The translations under genes and the position numbers were made by a program. Below the pieces are notes generated by a model. That model was given only the letters and a program-made list of their open reading frames with translations, was not told the origin of the DNA and searched no databases. A DNA stretch of 64,000 nucleotides from Annona cherimola (lineage: Eukaryota; Streptophyta; Magnoliopsida; Magnoliales; Annonaceae): NCBI GenBank assembly GCA_030490835.1, contig CM059977.1, positions 35,051,676 to 35,115,675 on the forward strand, written 5' to 3'. Shown here one piece after another: positions 24,060-35,560 of the stretch; within the stretch, counting starts at the first letter, position 1, and every line of letters starts with the position of its first letter.

Positions 24060-24350
24060 GGGTGTGTTTGGTTGGGGGTAAAACTTTTGATGAAAAGTTT
24101 TAGAGGTAGAAGTTGTCAAATTGATAGAAAATGATGTGTTATAATAGGGGTAATGATGAGGAGTAAAGAGAATAAAGTTAAAATAGATAGGTTAGTTGTA
24201 TGGGTAGTTGTGTAGAAATGATTGAAAAGTAGGGTAGTTTGTATAGAAAAATGTGAAAAAATAATTAAAAAATAGAGTAGTTATGAAGAGTGAAAAGTTT
24301 TGTATTGAAAAGTTTTAATTGACAAGTTTTGGCCCCAAACAAACACACCC
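24060..24350. mobile_element. Tourist-like MITE, TTA target duplication
   Basis: This 291 bp element has ends GGGTGTGTTTGG and CCAAACAAACACACCC-type sequence and is flanked by TTA at 24057-24059 and 24351-24353. The 3 bp TWA duplication and GTTTGG ends fit PIF/Harbinger-derived Tourist elements. No open frame is present. Relatives lie at 8035, 43824, 51708, 53007 and 56772. Confidence 0.85.
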
Positions 24351-24690
24351 TTAATGTAATCGAATTCGATCATGATTGACCAGCAGATATTAACTAATAT
24401 AATATGTCCTAATCATGTGCTGTCATGGTTCCTTTTTGAGATAATGCGTAAAATCGTAGAATTATAAGAAACGATGGGAAATGGAGAAAAAATATTTTAA
24501 TAATTGATAATAAATGATCGAAGCGTAGTTGGAATAAATTGATTTATTACAGTTAATAAGAATTAAAATATAAAAATAAAAAAAATAAAAATAATATGCT
24601 TGACTAGAGATTTTTCTATAGGTACCGCACTTGATTGCATGTTAGCAAACGTGTCATCTCTAGATGGGACAGATCATCCTCCGATAATTA

Positions 24691-24961
24691 GGGAATGTTT
24701 GGATAGGTGTAAAATGATGGGATCGTGGGAAAGGGTGGAAAATGAAAAAGAGAATTTTTTGAAAAATGTGTGATTTATAGGAAATGATAGATGTATAGTT
24801 GGAATAAATAGGTTTGTTATATATAGTTGATAGGGAAAATGATTGAAATGTAGGGATAAAAGTGAAAAAAATAGTATGATTAATAGAATAATAATTAACC
24901 GTGAGAAACCAAATACTATGAAAAAACCATAATTACACGATGGGACGTTACCAAACGTCCC
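24691..24961. mobile_element. Family D Tourist-like MITE, TTA target duplication
   Basis: The ends are GGGAATGTTTGG and CCAAACGTCCC, flanked by TTA at 24688-24690 and 24962-24964. The interior carries GGGATCGTGGGAAAGG, a GATAGATGTATAGTTGG block and AAAATGATTGAAATG. A more degraded relative lies just to the left at about 24430-24600. No coding capacity is seen. Confidence 0.82.
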
Positions 24962-24964
24962 TTA

Positions 24965-26425
24965 GACGTGAAAACAAAAGCACGAAAAACCCTGACCAAA
25001 TCTGCTGACTTGACATGTATTGGTTGGCTGGTTTCATATCCAAAGGCCGCCGCTTGCGACTTCCAACTTCAATGATCTTCTGGTCACGGAACTTATGAGA
25101 GACTTCTTCCACCGAAAGACTATACTCTAGTCTCTAGCCACCGGGGTACACCGTGCTGGTAAACGCCCGGCGACGTCAGGCATTCGATGCTTGTCACGTG
25201 TATTAAGATATTTTACTTCTCTTCTGTTCCGCAGAAGCGGAGAGTTTAATTGATGGAAGCTTGCTCTATTTTTTAAAAAATTATAAAAGTGTGTCAAGGT
25301 TTAAATATAATTTAAATTTAAATAATTATAAAATATATAAACATAAAAAATAAAAAATAAAAACTCCACTCTAACCTTCCCATTTTCGTACGCCACGATC
25401 ATGCCATCTTTCTCTTATTCTAATCCGTTAACTTTAGTCGGACGATATTTGTATGGTGTAAATGTCAGCAACAACATTGAAAATTTGGAAAACCCTATTT
25501 TGGGTGCACCTCGATGATGATGAAGATATCAAACTATTTTAATCTGTGGATTGCATTTATAACTTATTTGTTTAACTTTGAGATCAGTTTTCATCCGCAT
25601 CAAATTTTTGCATGGCCACGTGTGAAAAAATCGTCGAATTAACGTAATGAAATCCATCAATTTATATGTTTCTTTCAAAATTGTTAAATCATCGTCTATA
25701 TTCTCTTAAACATTTTTCCAACAAAGATAAATGATTTAATAAATTTTCTGAAAGGATCTATATCGTTTTCATATATGTTTATATATATATATATATGAAA
25801 ATCATACGTACGATTATAATTATAAATATTTTTAGGCAAGAATGAATTACTCAAAATTATGGTCGAAATATTTTTTGTACCATACTAAAATAAATGATAT
25901 TAAACAAAATCGCCATGTTGGATTTTAATTTATTTATCAAAGTAGGTACAAGATGCATTCCGACGTTGAAATCTTCGATGGTGTTGAGTCTATTAAAGTA
26001 TTTCCCTTTAGTCTTGTATGCTCTCTCAAAATATTCATCAAAAGTCACTTTGTTTGCACTCATCTTGATAGTGATATGGGATTCAATTATATTTAACACT
26101 ATTAGTTACTCGACTGACATATTTATTTAAAATTACTATTCAATGAACGTAGAAATAATTCATAATTAAATATTCAAGAGCTTCAAAAAAAAACACGCAA
26201 TTGAATCTTTATGGATCCCATGTGATGGTAGTTAATTAGACATGGCACCAAATATGCATGCCATCAATATGTAGGTACGCGTGTAAGATATATGATGCTC
26301 AAGATCATGGTTATTTATTACATGGGCCAAAATGGTGTGGGACCTTGAGGCCTATCGAGTAACCAAATACCATGCATCTTTATTTTAAGTTTTAACAAAT
26401 TATGTTCGTCAAAAGTCCCGGGAAA

Positions 26426-26468
<43 letters not shown>

Positions 26469-27795
26469 GTCCCGGTATAATCATCATACTTATTTTAACT
26501 AGCAATTAACGGTCATTCATAAATGTGTTTCTTAAGCTACGCAAGAGTTTGGGGCGCAACTGAGCTCATAAAACTCACATTGCTCTCAAACCTTATCCTT
26601 TCTTTATTTATAGAACCTAAATGGTAATGTAATCCTAATTTTATTTGTAAAACTTAACCCTTAATTTTATTTATGAAAATTAGTTTGGATTTAGTTTCAG
26701 GTTGACAATTTTTCTTTTAATTTAAATGTTAGAAGTTTAAATTTTATGTGAATATACAATAAAAAAATAGAAAATAGTAATAAATAAACTATATTTTTAG
26801 AGAAAATTTTAACCTTTCAAAGCAAGATAAAAAAAGAAAAATTATAAACTCTAATATTTATAAAAATTGACATAAATAAAAATCATATAATTGCAACATG
26901 AAAAACATGTATGAAAACATAAATATAAATAATATAATATAATATATATATATATGAAAAATATTATTTAAGTATTATGTATATAATATATTTTGTATGA
27001 AACATGAAAATAATAAATTAGGCTCGAGTTCGAATTTACTTGAATACATATACTAGCCCTATTTGAGGTTCTTCGGACTTACATTCTAAAATAATACATT
27101 CAAACATGGTAAATTTTTAAGCTGGGCAAACTTGATTTGAGCTCAACCATGGGTAAGTTGTACCCTTATGCATAACGCGAATTAAGCACAAATTTGTTTG
27201 TGGATAATGATCTAATGAACCACTACCCAATTTCTTTTATTTTCTTCTTTCTGCAACATTTTGTGAGCCCAAGTATAAAGATTTTATATCTAATTTATTA
27301 TTGATTGATTTTATTTATATTTTAATTTTTAAAATATTAAATAAATCAATGAATGATAAAATTATATATAAGAAATACTTGCTTGGCCCATACAATGATG
27401 CAAACAATCAAAATAAATTAAAGATGAGTAGTGCACTGTCACAATCATTAATTGACCCACACTAGACTTGTAGTGATTTTAAAATTATAATTTCATCTAT
27501 GACTCTTAGTAGGAAACGTGTAATGAATGTCATCCTAATATCGTTTCGAAATGCATTAATCTAAATTAAACAACTTTCTATATATATAATTAAGATATAG
27601 TTTAGAGTAATGATTCAAAATATATTTTTTAAATATAAATTATTTATTACATATATCCATGTGCATTTATTACTATTCCAAAAGTTACATATATTAAACT
27701 TGCTATTTTTTGCAAGATATAAGCTTCTATTAATTGCATTAATAGCCTACGATGGCATTATTATATACAACTATTAGATACTAGCTAGGTTTAAT
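24965..27795. other. Gene-poor AT-rich DNA
   Basis: A less AT-rich patch at about 25040-25250 contains CACGTG (25195-25200) but no coding exon. A degraded family A2 fragment lies at about 25490-25750. A minus-strand frame of 80 codons at 25857-26099 contains FDEYFERAYKTKGKYFNRLN; I do not recognise it and cannot say whether it is an exon relic. The remainder is low-complexity. Confidence 0.4.
26428..26467. repeat. (AAT)n microsatellite between two short direct repeats
   Basis: About 13 AAT units. The sequence AAAGTCCCGG occurs on both sides (26412-26421 and 26466-26475), as if the tract and a few extra bases were inserted between copies of a duplicated site. Confidence 0.85.
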
Positions 27796-27809
27796 AATAA
27801 TTGTAAGAA

Positions 27810-28117
27810 CCAACCGAGCCGTGCTCGGTTGGTCAGCGCAGGCGCCGTGGAATCTAGGCACCGCTGGTCGTGGGTTCGAATCCGCACTTCGGATTTCGGC
27901 CAGAAATGAGAAAATGAGGAAAATTATTAGTGGGAGCTGTGGTCTCCCGTCTGGTTGGTTGTGGGAGCAGTGTGGTCTCCCATTTGTTTGTTGGAAGCTG
28001 TGTCTTCCTGATTATTTGGTGGAGCAGTGTCTTCAGATTTGTAAGAATGTCTCCGGCCTTCAATGTAATATGTGTTGAAATGCATGTAAATATATTCCAA
28101 TAAAAAATAATAATAAT
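27810..28117 (+). mobile_element. tRNA-derived SINE, copy 1
   Basis: The head is a pol III promoter: A-box region GTGCTCGGTTGGTCAGCGC (27821-27839) and B box GGGTTCGAATCC (about 27871-27882), as in a tRNA. The body contains repeated TGGTCTCCC and a GTCTTCCTGATTATTTGG block, ending in an AAT-rich tail. Flanks AATAATTGTAAGAA (27796-27809) and AATAACTGTAAGAA (28118-28131) are a 14 bp target duplication with one mismatch. A second copy lies at 37112-37422. Confidence 0.88.
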
Positions 28118-28131
28118 AATAACTGTAAGAA

Positions 28132-28436
28132 AATAATAAAAAAAATGAGGCTCTCGTATCCGTTATTTTCCTTCGGGTCTTTTGCAACTCCACCGAGGAA
28201 ACACCTCCGTGGTAAACACACCTTGCCTCATTTGACAAAGACACGGGTTCGACATTCTAGAGCCGCACAACAGCAGCAAGTGCACGAGGAACAGTGGTGG
28301 CATTATTTTCTCCAAAGTTTCTCTGAGAGTGTCCACTTGTTGTGATATTTAGAAAATATTATTAGAAAAATTAATTAGAATATAGTAAGATGATATAATA
28401 CTAGTTAAGAAAAATTATGAGAATGTTTCAGGAGTT
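28132..28436. other. Possible SINE relic, no gene
   Basis: Around 28190-28280 a CCTCCGTGGTAAACAC block and a GGGTTCGAC block stand about 45 bases apart and could be remnants of A and B boxes of another SINE. This is weak. An open frame from 28145 has no recognisable domain. Confidence 0.3.
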
Positions 28437-31400
28437 TTTTTTTTGATAAAAAAGAAACACCCTATCCCACTTCGCTATCAATCTGAAAGGGAGATGAGAT
28501 AGGATGATCCGAGCAATTCATTGCCAAAAAATTGTCTATTTAAATTTTTTCCTGTATAACTTGGGGGGGATTGCCCCACCAAACCTGTTGATCCACAAAA
28601 GAAACAGAAAGAGAGTCAGCTAAGGCATGTGCAACGGCATTCTCTTGCCTTAGAACATGATGAGCAGTGACATGGTTAGAGGATGAAAGAATAGACTTGA
28701 TCTTGTCAATCACCACGCCAACGGTAGAGGAAACAGGATCATCCATAGTTAGAAAGTTGACAAAGAGGAGCGAATCAGACTCAATTTGGAGATTTGTCAG
28801 GTTGAGCTCCTGTCTCCATCTTGCCCCTAAGAGAAAGGCATGTGCCTCCATGAGCAGAGGCTCCATCGAGCCACATTGTCGCCACCCTTTTGCAGCGATG
28901 AAGGAACCCTCAGAGTCCCGGATGACAGCAGCAAAGCCCATAGACGCATTCCGATAAAGTATTCGAGCATCCACATTAAGTTTAAAAGTGTTGTCCGGTG
29001 GTTTGGTCCATTTGGGAACGAGCGGCCGATCAATCGCACCCTCCTGGATGAGGGGAGTAGCCCTTTAGTACGGAGCCCAATCCAGTGCACCCGGGTGTAT
29101 TCAGCCTCAATGCATCCGGGTGCACTGCACCCATTTTTTTTATTTTTTTTTGAAAATTTTTTTATACAATGATTAATCTAGGTTTATTTAACATATGTAT
29201 CTATTTTTACTATTTTTGGAAACTTTTAGATATTTTTTTTAGATTTTTAAAAATCAGTGGCATTTTCGGTAATTTAAAATTACGAAAAATGCCACTGATT
29301 TTAAAAAATCTAAAAAAAATATCTAAAAATCTCTAAAAATAGTAAAAATTGATACATATGTTAAATAAACCTATATTAACAGCTTCATGAAAAAATTTTC
29401 AAAAAAAAATAAAAAAAAATAGGTGCAGTGCACCCGGGTGCATTGAGGCTGAATGCACCCAGGTGCACTGGATTGGGCTCCCTTTAGTACTGCTCCAGAT
29501 AATCCTCGCACCATTCAAGGGTGTTGGAGAAATCTAGTTTCGTCCCTTTAGCTCTTAGAGCATTTCGCAAGAACCAAATCCTCCAGCAATAAAGAATGAA
29601 AAAGGCGAGGTCGTTAGACGCATGACCTGATGCTAGAGAAGTAATAATGTCCTGAACAGAGGCCGGAGAAGAGATGCGCCTTGCGGCCCTTAAGCATATA
29701 CCCCTAGTCAGTTCACACTCTGAAAATAAATGGTTAGTATCCTCAAGACCTGACCTATAAAAAAAAAGGGATCAACATCAATGCCCCTACTCCGCAAGTT
29801 CAGAAGAGTCGGGAATCCATTCTTAAACAGCCTCTACCCAGAGATGAGGATTTTGCTGGAAAGCTTGATCCGCCAGATTGCCTTATAGATGGAGGAGTGA
29901 GGGGAGCAGGCATATCCCGAGCTAAGCACTCTATAAGCCGACTTGACAATGTAGGCCCCGTGAGGTTCAAACTTTCAAAAAATCTTATCCTCTCGTGCAG
30001 GGTGGGGAAGGAAAATCTGATTGATAACATGCCACCCCTCATCCTCCGCGTCCGCGAGAATGTGATCCTTAATCCATGAGCTTGAAGCCTCACATATAAA
30101 ATGACTCACTTTGATGTTGTCCGGGATTGATAACAGGAGAGGCCCCGCCTTGGTGACCATAGTATCTAGCCATACATCCTTGAAGAATTGAACCCGCTTT
30201 CCGTTGCCAATCTGCCACTTACAACCAAACCAAATCGCGTCTCTTGCCTTAAGAATGCTCCTCCAGGTGAATGAGTCAGAAGGTTTTGCCTGACAAGTCC
30301 AAATGTCGCCATTCGGGAAGTATCTGGCTTTGAGAACCTCATAACATAAGGAGCTAGTAACCGTAGATAACCGCCAGGCTTGCTTTGCAAGGAGAGCATA
30401 ATTGAAAGTATTTAAGTCCCGAAAACCAAGCCCACCCAAGAACTTTGATTTGCACATTTCTTTCCATGCCACCTAGCTCATTTTACGTTTGCCACATTGT
30501 TCGCCCCACCAAAACTTGCTTAGCATCCCATTGAGTTCATAACAAAAGAATTTTGGTAGGAGGAAGATGCTCATTGTGTATGTCGGGATCGCTTATGCAA
30601 CCGCCTTTACCAAGATCTCTTTACCACCCCAGGAGAGTAGCCTTCCCTTCCATCCTTGAACTTTCCTCCATACCCGCTCTTTCAAACCCTTAAACATATT
30701 CTCTTTTGTCCTTCCCAACCAAGCAGGGAGACCCAGATAGTTCAGAAGGTCATGGCTCATGGCTCCCAAAAGGGATTTAATATCCCCTCGAGTACCCTTG
30801 TCGGTGTTGGAGCTAAAGAAAACGGATGTCTTGTCAACATTCACAACCTGCCCCGATGATTCCGAGTATTGGCGGAGAATAGCCAGGAAGTTGCTGACAT
30901 CCGAAGGCGAAGCCCGCAAAAAAATAATGGCATTATCCACGAACAGCAAGTGAGTGAGGGTAGGCCCTGAGGGTTGATTTTGATTCCATGGATACAAGAG
31001 CGAGCAACCGCATTGGTAATCAGAGCAGAAAGCCCCTCGGCGCACAAAATAAATAGATAAGGGGAGAGCGGATCCCCTTGCCTTAATCCCCTCTGCGGTT
31101 GGAAGTACCTTGTTTTAAATCCATTGACGTTCACTCGTTACGTCACAAAGGCAACACAACTCATTATCCAGTTAATCCAGCTCGGGCTGAAGTTCATCGC
31201 TTCCATGGTCTGTTGAAGGAAATTTCACTCTACCCGATCATACGCCTTGGACATATCCAACTTTATAGCCATCTCCTTCTTTTCCGTCTCCGCCTTCGAC
31301 GGAGATAGTGAATGGCTTCATAGGTCACCAACATATTGTCAGTGATAAGCTGACTTGGAACAAAGGCACTTTGCTGCTCACTGATGACCCCATGAAGACA

Positions 31401-32175
31401 CAATTTGAGCTTATTCGCCAGGACCTTTGCCAGAATCTTATATACCACATTGCAAAGACTGATGGGGCGAAAGTGAGACAAAGTTTGGGCACCATCTTTT
31501 TTTGGGATCAAAACCAATGTGGTGGAGTTCACGAACCGAAGTTGGGTAGCCTGATGTGTGAGGTTTGTCTCCTCCATAAACCTTTTACACCAGAGAAAGA
31601 CCTCCTAACCCACCGTGTTCCAATGTTTCTGGAAGAAGCCAACGGACATCCCATAAAGTCCCGGGGCTTTGGTGGGACTCATCGCTTTCACTGCATTTGC
31701 CACCTTCGCAAAAAATCGGAGGCTTGGTGAGATGATGTCTTTGCTGAACAGATATTCTCCAAAAGATCAAGCTTTGACCCCAGGAAGCATCCGAAGGCCC
31801 CGATGAAGAGAAGACCATCTGAAAATGTTGCAAAGCAAGGTCTTGCAATTGGCCTTGGTCATGAACCCACTGCCCATTCTGGTCTTGAAGAGCCTCGATG
31901 GAGTTAAACCGCCTTCTGTTAGATGTCATGCGATGGAAAAAGCCCGTGTTTTTATCTCCAGCATGAAGCCAATGTGTTTTTGCACGTTGACGCCATAGTT
32001 GTTACTCATCGTGAAGTAAGAGATTTATTTTGAATTTTGTCCTCTGTATAGCCTCATCCCTCTGATCAGTGGGCCTCTGGATCATAAGAAACTCCAATGT
32101 CATGTGATTCCGATCAATTGTCTGCCGTATATTGCCCCTCTTCTTCCTATTCCATTTAGTTAGCGCTTTACTACA
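28437..32175 (-). mobile_element. L1-type LINE, 5'-truncated and inactive
   Basis: Read on the minus strand from 32175, the second ORF remnant runs as follows: a linker (HWLHAGDKNTGFFHR-type), reverse transcriptase (LIPKKDGAQTLSHFRPISLC at 31440-31510; GLRQGDPLSPYLFILC near 31060), a zf-RVT-like region (30160-30472, KSKFLGGLGFRDLNTFNYAL) and a C-terminal RNase H (28540-28974, GFAAVIRDSEG and the ESDS and AHALAD blocks). It ends in a poly(A) tail (T-run 28436-28445). The endonuclease domain is missing. The catalytic motif of the RT reads FVDN instead of F/YADD, and there are several stops and frame breaks. A Mutator-like MITE splits it at 29072-29481. Confidence 0.9.
29072..29481. mobile_element. 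Mutator-like foldback MITE in the L1, 9 bp target duplication
   Basis: This 410 bp inverted repeat has ends GGAGCCCAATCCAGTGCACC and GGTGCACTGGATTGGGCTCC, with CACCCGGGTG palindromes next inside. The arms meet near 29275 around a GCCACTGATTTT / AAAATCAGTGGC pairing. A perfect duplication, CTTTAGTAC, flanks it (29063-29071 and 29482-29490). It splits the LINE between its RNase H and zf-RVT-like parts. It is very similar in the arms to the element at 11905-12276. Confidence 0.92.
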
Positions 32176-33504
32176 TGTAATACCACTTGAGATGATATAA
32201 TATATGAATATCCAAAAAAAAAAATGAAATACAAGATACTGTACATGATCATCATAAAAAATAAAAAAAAAACCACAAAAACAAAAAGTCCGTTCCGAAA
32301 ATTTAAAAGCAGACATCGCCATACGAAACGGGCATCTCAATTTAGTGTGTTCACTTCATAAGCTGGGAAAGAGATGGATAAAGGCCATGAGACCATGCTT
32401 GTACCAATTGCTTTTTCCACTCACATAGATCCTAGAAACACATACTGAGGTGAGGACAAATTAAGATAATTAGAATAATTTTCTCCAATCATCGATACAG
32501 GCTACCAAATAATATATGCACCGTGTCAACCCTTTGGTTGGCAGCATATGCATGATCATATATTCTATTCTTTCAGCCACATATGATCATATCTGACTGG
32601 CAAGGATGTGATCGACCAATCATCTAATTCCCTTCCATTCATCTCTTGAGAACACTATCAGGCCATTTGGACCGGGCTAAAAATATTTTATGCAACTGTT
32701 AGTAACTTAAAGCCGCCTCATCTCTAATGGTTATATAATCAAATGGAATTTTATATACGGTTAAACATATATAATCACTCCCCTTTAATAATTTATAAAC
32801 CAAGTTTTATTATTTTTGGAAATGTATATATATATATATATTTTATTGGGTATACAAATACAATATAAATATATATACATTTTCAAAAATAATAAAACTA
32901 AATATGTACGAATTTTCAAAAATAATAAAACATGATTTATAGATTAAACATACATATATGAATAATTGTGTAAAATTTTTCAAAAAAATATAAAAATATG
33001 TTGTGCGTTGCAAATGATCAGCCCACGCATTTTGTTGCCATGATCATGCATGCATATTGCTTAATTCCCCTGACTAGATTTACGGGTGAGTCAAAACCAA
33101 CTTGGTATGAGTGCGAAGCTAGCCTAGCTGGGTAATTATTTTTTGATTTTAAGTTAATATTATATTATACATGTAATTGTACATGCATGCATGTTCAGTT
33201 GAATCGGATTAATTGGGATTTCCTTTTCAATTCCCAGCACGAGTTGCTGTTTTCTAATCCATAATAATCTCATTTTATTTATATTTTTCATTTCTCAATA
33301 TCGTGAATATTGGACATATTTTTCATTACCACCCCACCAGCTCTGCTTTTCCAAAGTCAGTCTCAAGAAAAAAACAAAACGAAAAAAAATCTAATTCGGT
33401 TGACCTGAAAATGGGACTCGGAACAGAGACAATCATATACAAAGGCGGCCTAGTGTGAATTCAAAGTCAAATGTTGTAATGATCATCGCTATGAAGCTTT
33501 CCCA
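32176..33504. other. AT-rich intergenic DNA, no gene
   Basis: An old foldback relic lies at about 32760-32995. CATGCATG motifs (RY-type elements in plant promoters) occur near 33046 and 33183, but alone they prove nothing. No coding exon is seen. Confidence 0.4.
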
Positions 33505-33513
33505 TAAGACCGA

Positions 33514-33853
33514 CGGGCGCTGGTTCAATGCCCCTGTGTTAAATGCATTCCGGTGTACTTAATCTATTTTTTCTTAAATTTTGTTTTTAGAAAACAGTTA
33601 ATTTAGATATATTTAAAATATGTATAAATTTTTATTATTTTTAAATATTTGTAGATTTTTTAAAAAAAATTTTAAAATCAGTGAATATTATTAAAAATGA
33701 CACCCAAAAAAATATCTAAAAATCTTCGAAAAAGATTAAAAATTTATACACATATTAAATACACTTAAATTAATATTTTTAAAAAAATAATTTAAAAAAA
33801 TAAAAAAATAAGTAAAGTAAACCTCAATGCACCCGGTGCATTAAACCAGCGTC
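33514..33853. mobile_element. Mutator-like foldback MITE, 9 bp target duplication
   Basis: This 340 bp element has ends containing GCGCTGGTTCAATGC and GCATTAAACCAGCG and AT-rich fold-back arms of the same family as 11905 and 29072. A perfect duplication, TAAGACCGA, lies at 33505-33513 and 33854-33862. It landed immediately upstream of a TATA-like box. Confidence 0.85.
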
Positions 33854-33863
33854 TAAGACCGAG

Positions 33864-33967
33864 AGCCTTTAAAAGGCCATGTGGCTTTCCCTCTCCGCCA
33901 GCTCTTCACTGCACCAGAAGAAAGAAGCAGAGAGAGGGGGAACAAAAGCAAGAGACCGGAAGACAAG
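33864..33967 (+). promoter_or_regulatory. Candidate promoter and non-coding 5' exon
   Basis: A TATA-like TTTAAAAG (33868-33875) is followed by a less AT-rich, then purine-rich leader (AGAAGAAAGAAGCAGAGAGAG near 33917) and by a donor-like GACAAG|GTACTA at 33967/33968. This is the layout of a plant 5' untranslated exon. The next strong acceptor with a coding exon on this strand is at 42134, just before the cyclase start codon. The connection is inference; it could equally be a dead promoter. Confidence 0.3.
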
Positions 33968-33969
33968 GT

Positions 33970-34785
33970 ACTACTTCGCCTTTCGATCATTTGGCTTTGT
34001 ATTTTCAGATTTTTCAAGAAGAAAAGATGGATGCAGAATTATAAGCATATGATCACTTTTCATTGAAAAGTATACACTTAAAAAAAAAAGAAAGAAAGAA
34101 AGAAAGAAAGAAAAGATTTCTTCCTTTCTCCCCTTCTTCGGTTTTGTTCAATTCTTTGAATGATTTTTTTTTTTTTTTAGGAAAAACTCTTTTTATCTAT
34201 TCTTAATTTCCAAATCTATGTTGGGGGAAATTTAAAAAAAAATTGGTTAAATAGCTACAAGTATGCTAATTCGGAACTAGCTAGTTTGCAATCCTTCTTC
34301 ATTTAAGGAAGATGAAGAAGCAGAACAAGATGGACGGAATCCTCAAATCCCTTTGTTACTTTAATTTTTTAATCGATATGTTAAACTTGTTGCTGCTGCT
34401 CTTTTGACAAAAATGATTATTTTTTCTTTTTAAGGCCTCAATAGTAAAAAAAGATAAAAACCATTAAACTATTTTTCATTCATAATTAAAAAACATTGTT
34501 TTAACATGGTACTTTTTTTTATTAAAATTCTATTCATTTTATGTTTGTTTATTTTTTACAGCATTGTCTTCCGTTTTGCACCCTCTGCTTTCTGTCTTCT
34601 TGTATCCTTCCGCCTTAATGTTACGATAGTGAATAATAAAGGAATGACAATAAGAAATGTATACACCGCTAAAAAAGGAGCAGAAAATAAATAAAATTTC
34701 TCGGCTTTTTTTTCCCCATCCAGATAGGTCCTAATTAGAATTTGGAGATTTTCAATGCGTAACTCTTACCTTGGTTACGCATTGA
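33970..34785. other. AT-rich DNA with an (AAAG)n tract
   Basis: The (GAAA)n microsatellite at about 34090-34114 lies among poly(A) and poly(T) runs. The open frame at 34506-34694 is hydrophobic by composition only and has no recognised domain. Confidence 0.35.
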
Positions 34786-34789
34786 AAAT

Positions 34790-35560
34790 GAAGTAATTAA
34801 AATGTCATCCACTAAATTCGTTAAAATTATTTATTTAACTCGGAAATTAAGTCTCATCATGGGCCACACATGCAAAACATATAGAATTAATATAATATAA
34901 TGGTTTGATTTTTATATCAATTTTAAAATTATATATTCAATATGTAAACAATAAGTGCGTCAGGAATTTTATGTGACAGAAAATTTTATAAGACTGCGAT
35001 TAGACCTGCTATGCTTTATGGGGCAGAATGTTGGGCAGTTAAAGAGCAACATATACAAAAAATGAGCGTAGCAGAAATGAGAATGTTAAGGTGGATGAGT
35101 GGTAAAACAAGAAAAGATAAAATTAGGAATGAAATAATTCGAAAAAACTTAAAAGTGAGACAAATTTATGATAAAATGAGAGAAAATAGATTAAGATGGT
35201 TTGATCATGTAAAAAGGAGGCCTGAAGTCGCACCGGTTAGGAAAACAGAGTTTATCCAAGTAGAAGATGGTAGGAGAATGAGAGGAAGACCCAAAAAAAC
35301 ATGGATAGAAGTAATTAAACAAGATTTAAAAAAATTACAAATTACTGAAAATTTAGTCTTAAATCGCCAAGAATGGCGTAACAGAATCCATGCAGCCGAC
35401 CCCACATAGGTGGGAAATGACTTATGATGATGATGATGATGATGATGTAAACAATCTAAAATATGTTTTTTTTCTGGATAAATGGTTTCATAAATTATTA
35501 TTACATTTTATGCATTTGTTAATGGATTTAAGTAGCTTTCATAATTTATACATGATGATA
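34790..35560. repeat. Family A2 MITE split by a truncated RTE
   Basis: The flanks 34790-34952 and 35456-35560 join into one family A2-like sequence: CCACTAAATTCGTTAAAAT-type start, an ATATAATGGTTTGATTT block, then CTAAAATATG and GGATAAATGGTTT. The inserted LINE is annotated separately. Confidence 0.55.
34953..35444 (+). mobile_element. 5'-truncated RTE LINE with intact C-terminal frame
   Basis: The frame is open from the truncation point to TAG at 35407-35409 and encodes the RTE C-terminus: LYGAECWAVKEQHIQKM, MRMLRWMSGKTRKDKI, RENRLRWFDHVKRRP and GRPKKTWIEVIKQDL. It is followed by the RTE tail of GATGAT triplets. The 11 bp duplication ATGTAAACAAT flanks it (34942-34952 and 35445-35455). It is a dead-on-arrival copy, younger and better preserved than the one at 1170-4382. 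Confidence 0.9.

Noticed and set aside
27821..27882. Possible tRNA gene (A and B boxes in good order)
   Set aside because: The sequence does not close into a tRNA acceptor stem, it continues into a SINE body with an AAT tail and is flanked by a target duplication, and a second copy exists at 37112-37422.
31308..31730. 140-codon plus-strand frame
   Set aside because: It is the antisense shadow of the L1 reverse transcriptase, whose motifs read on the minus strand.
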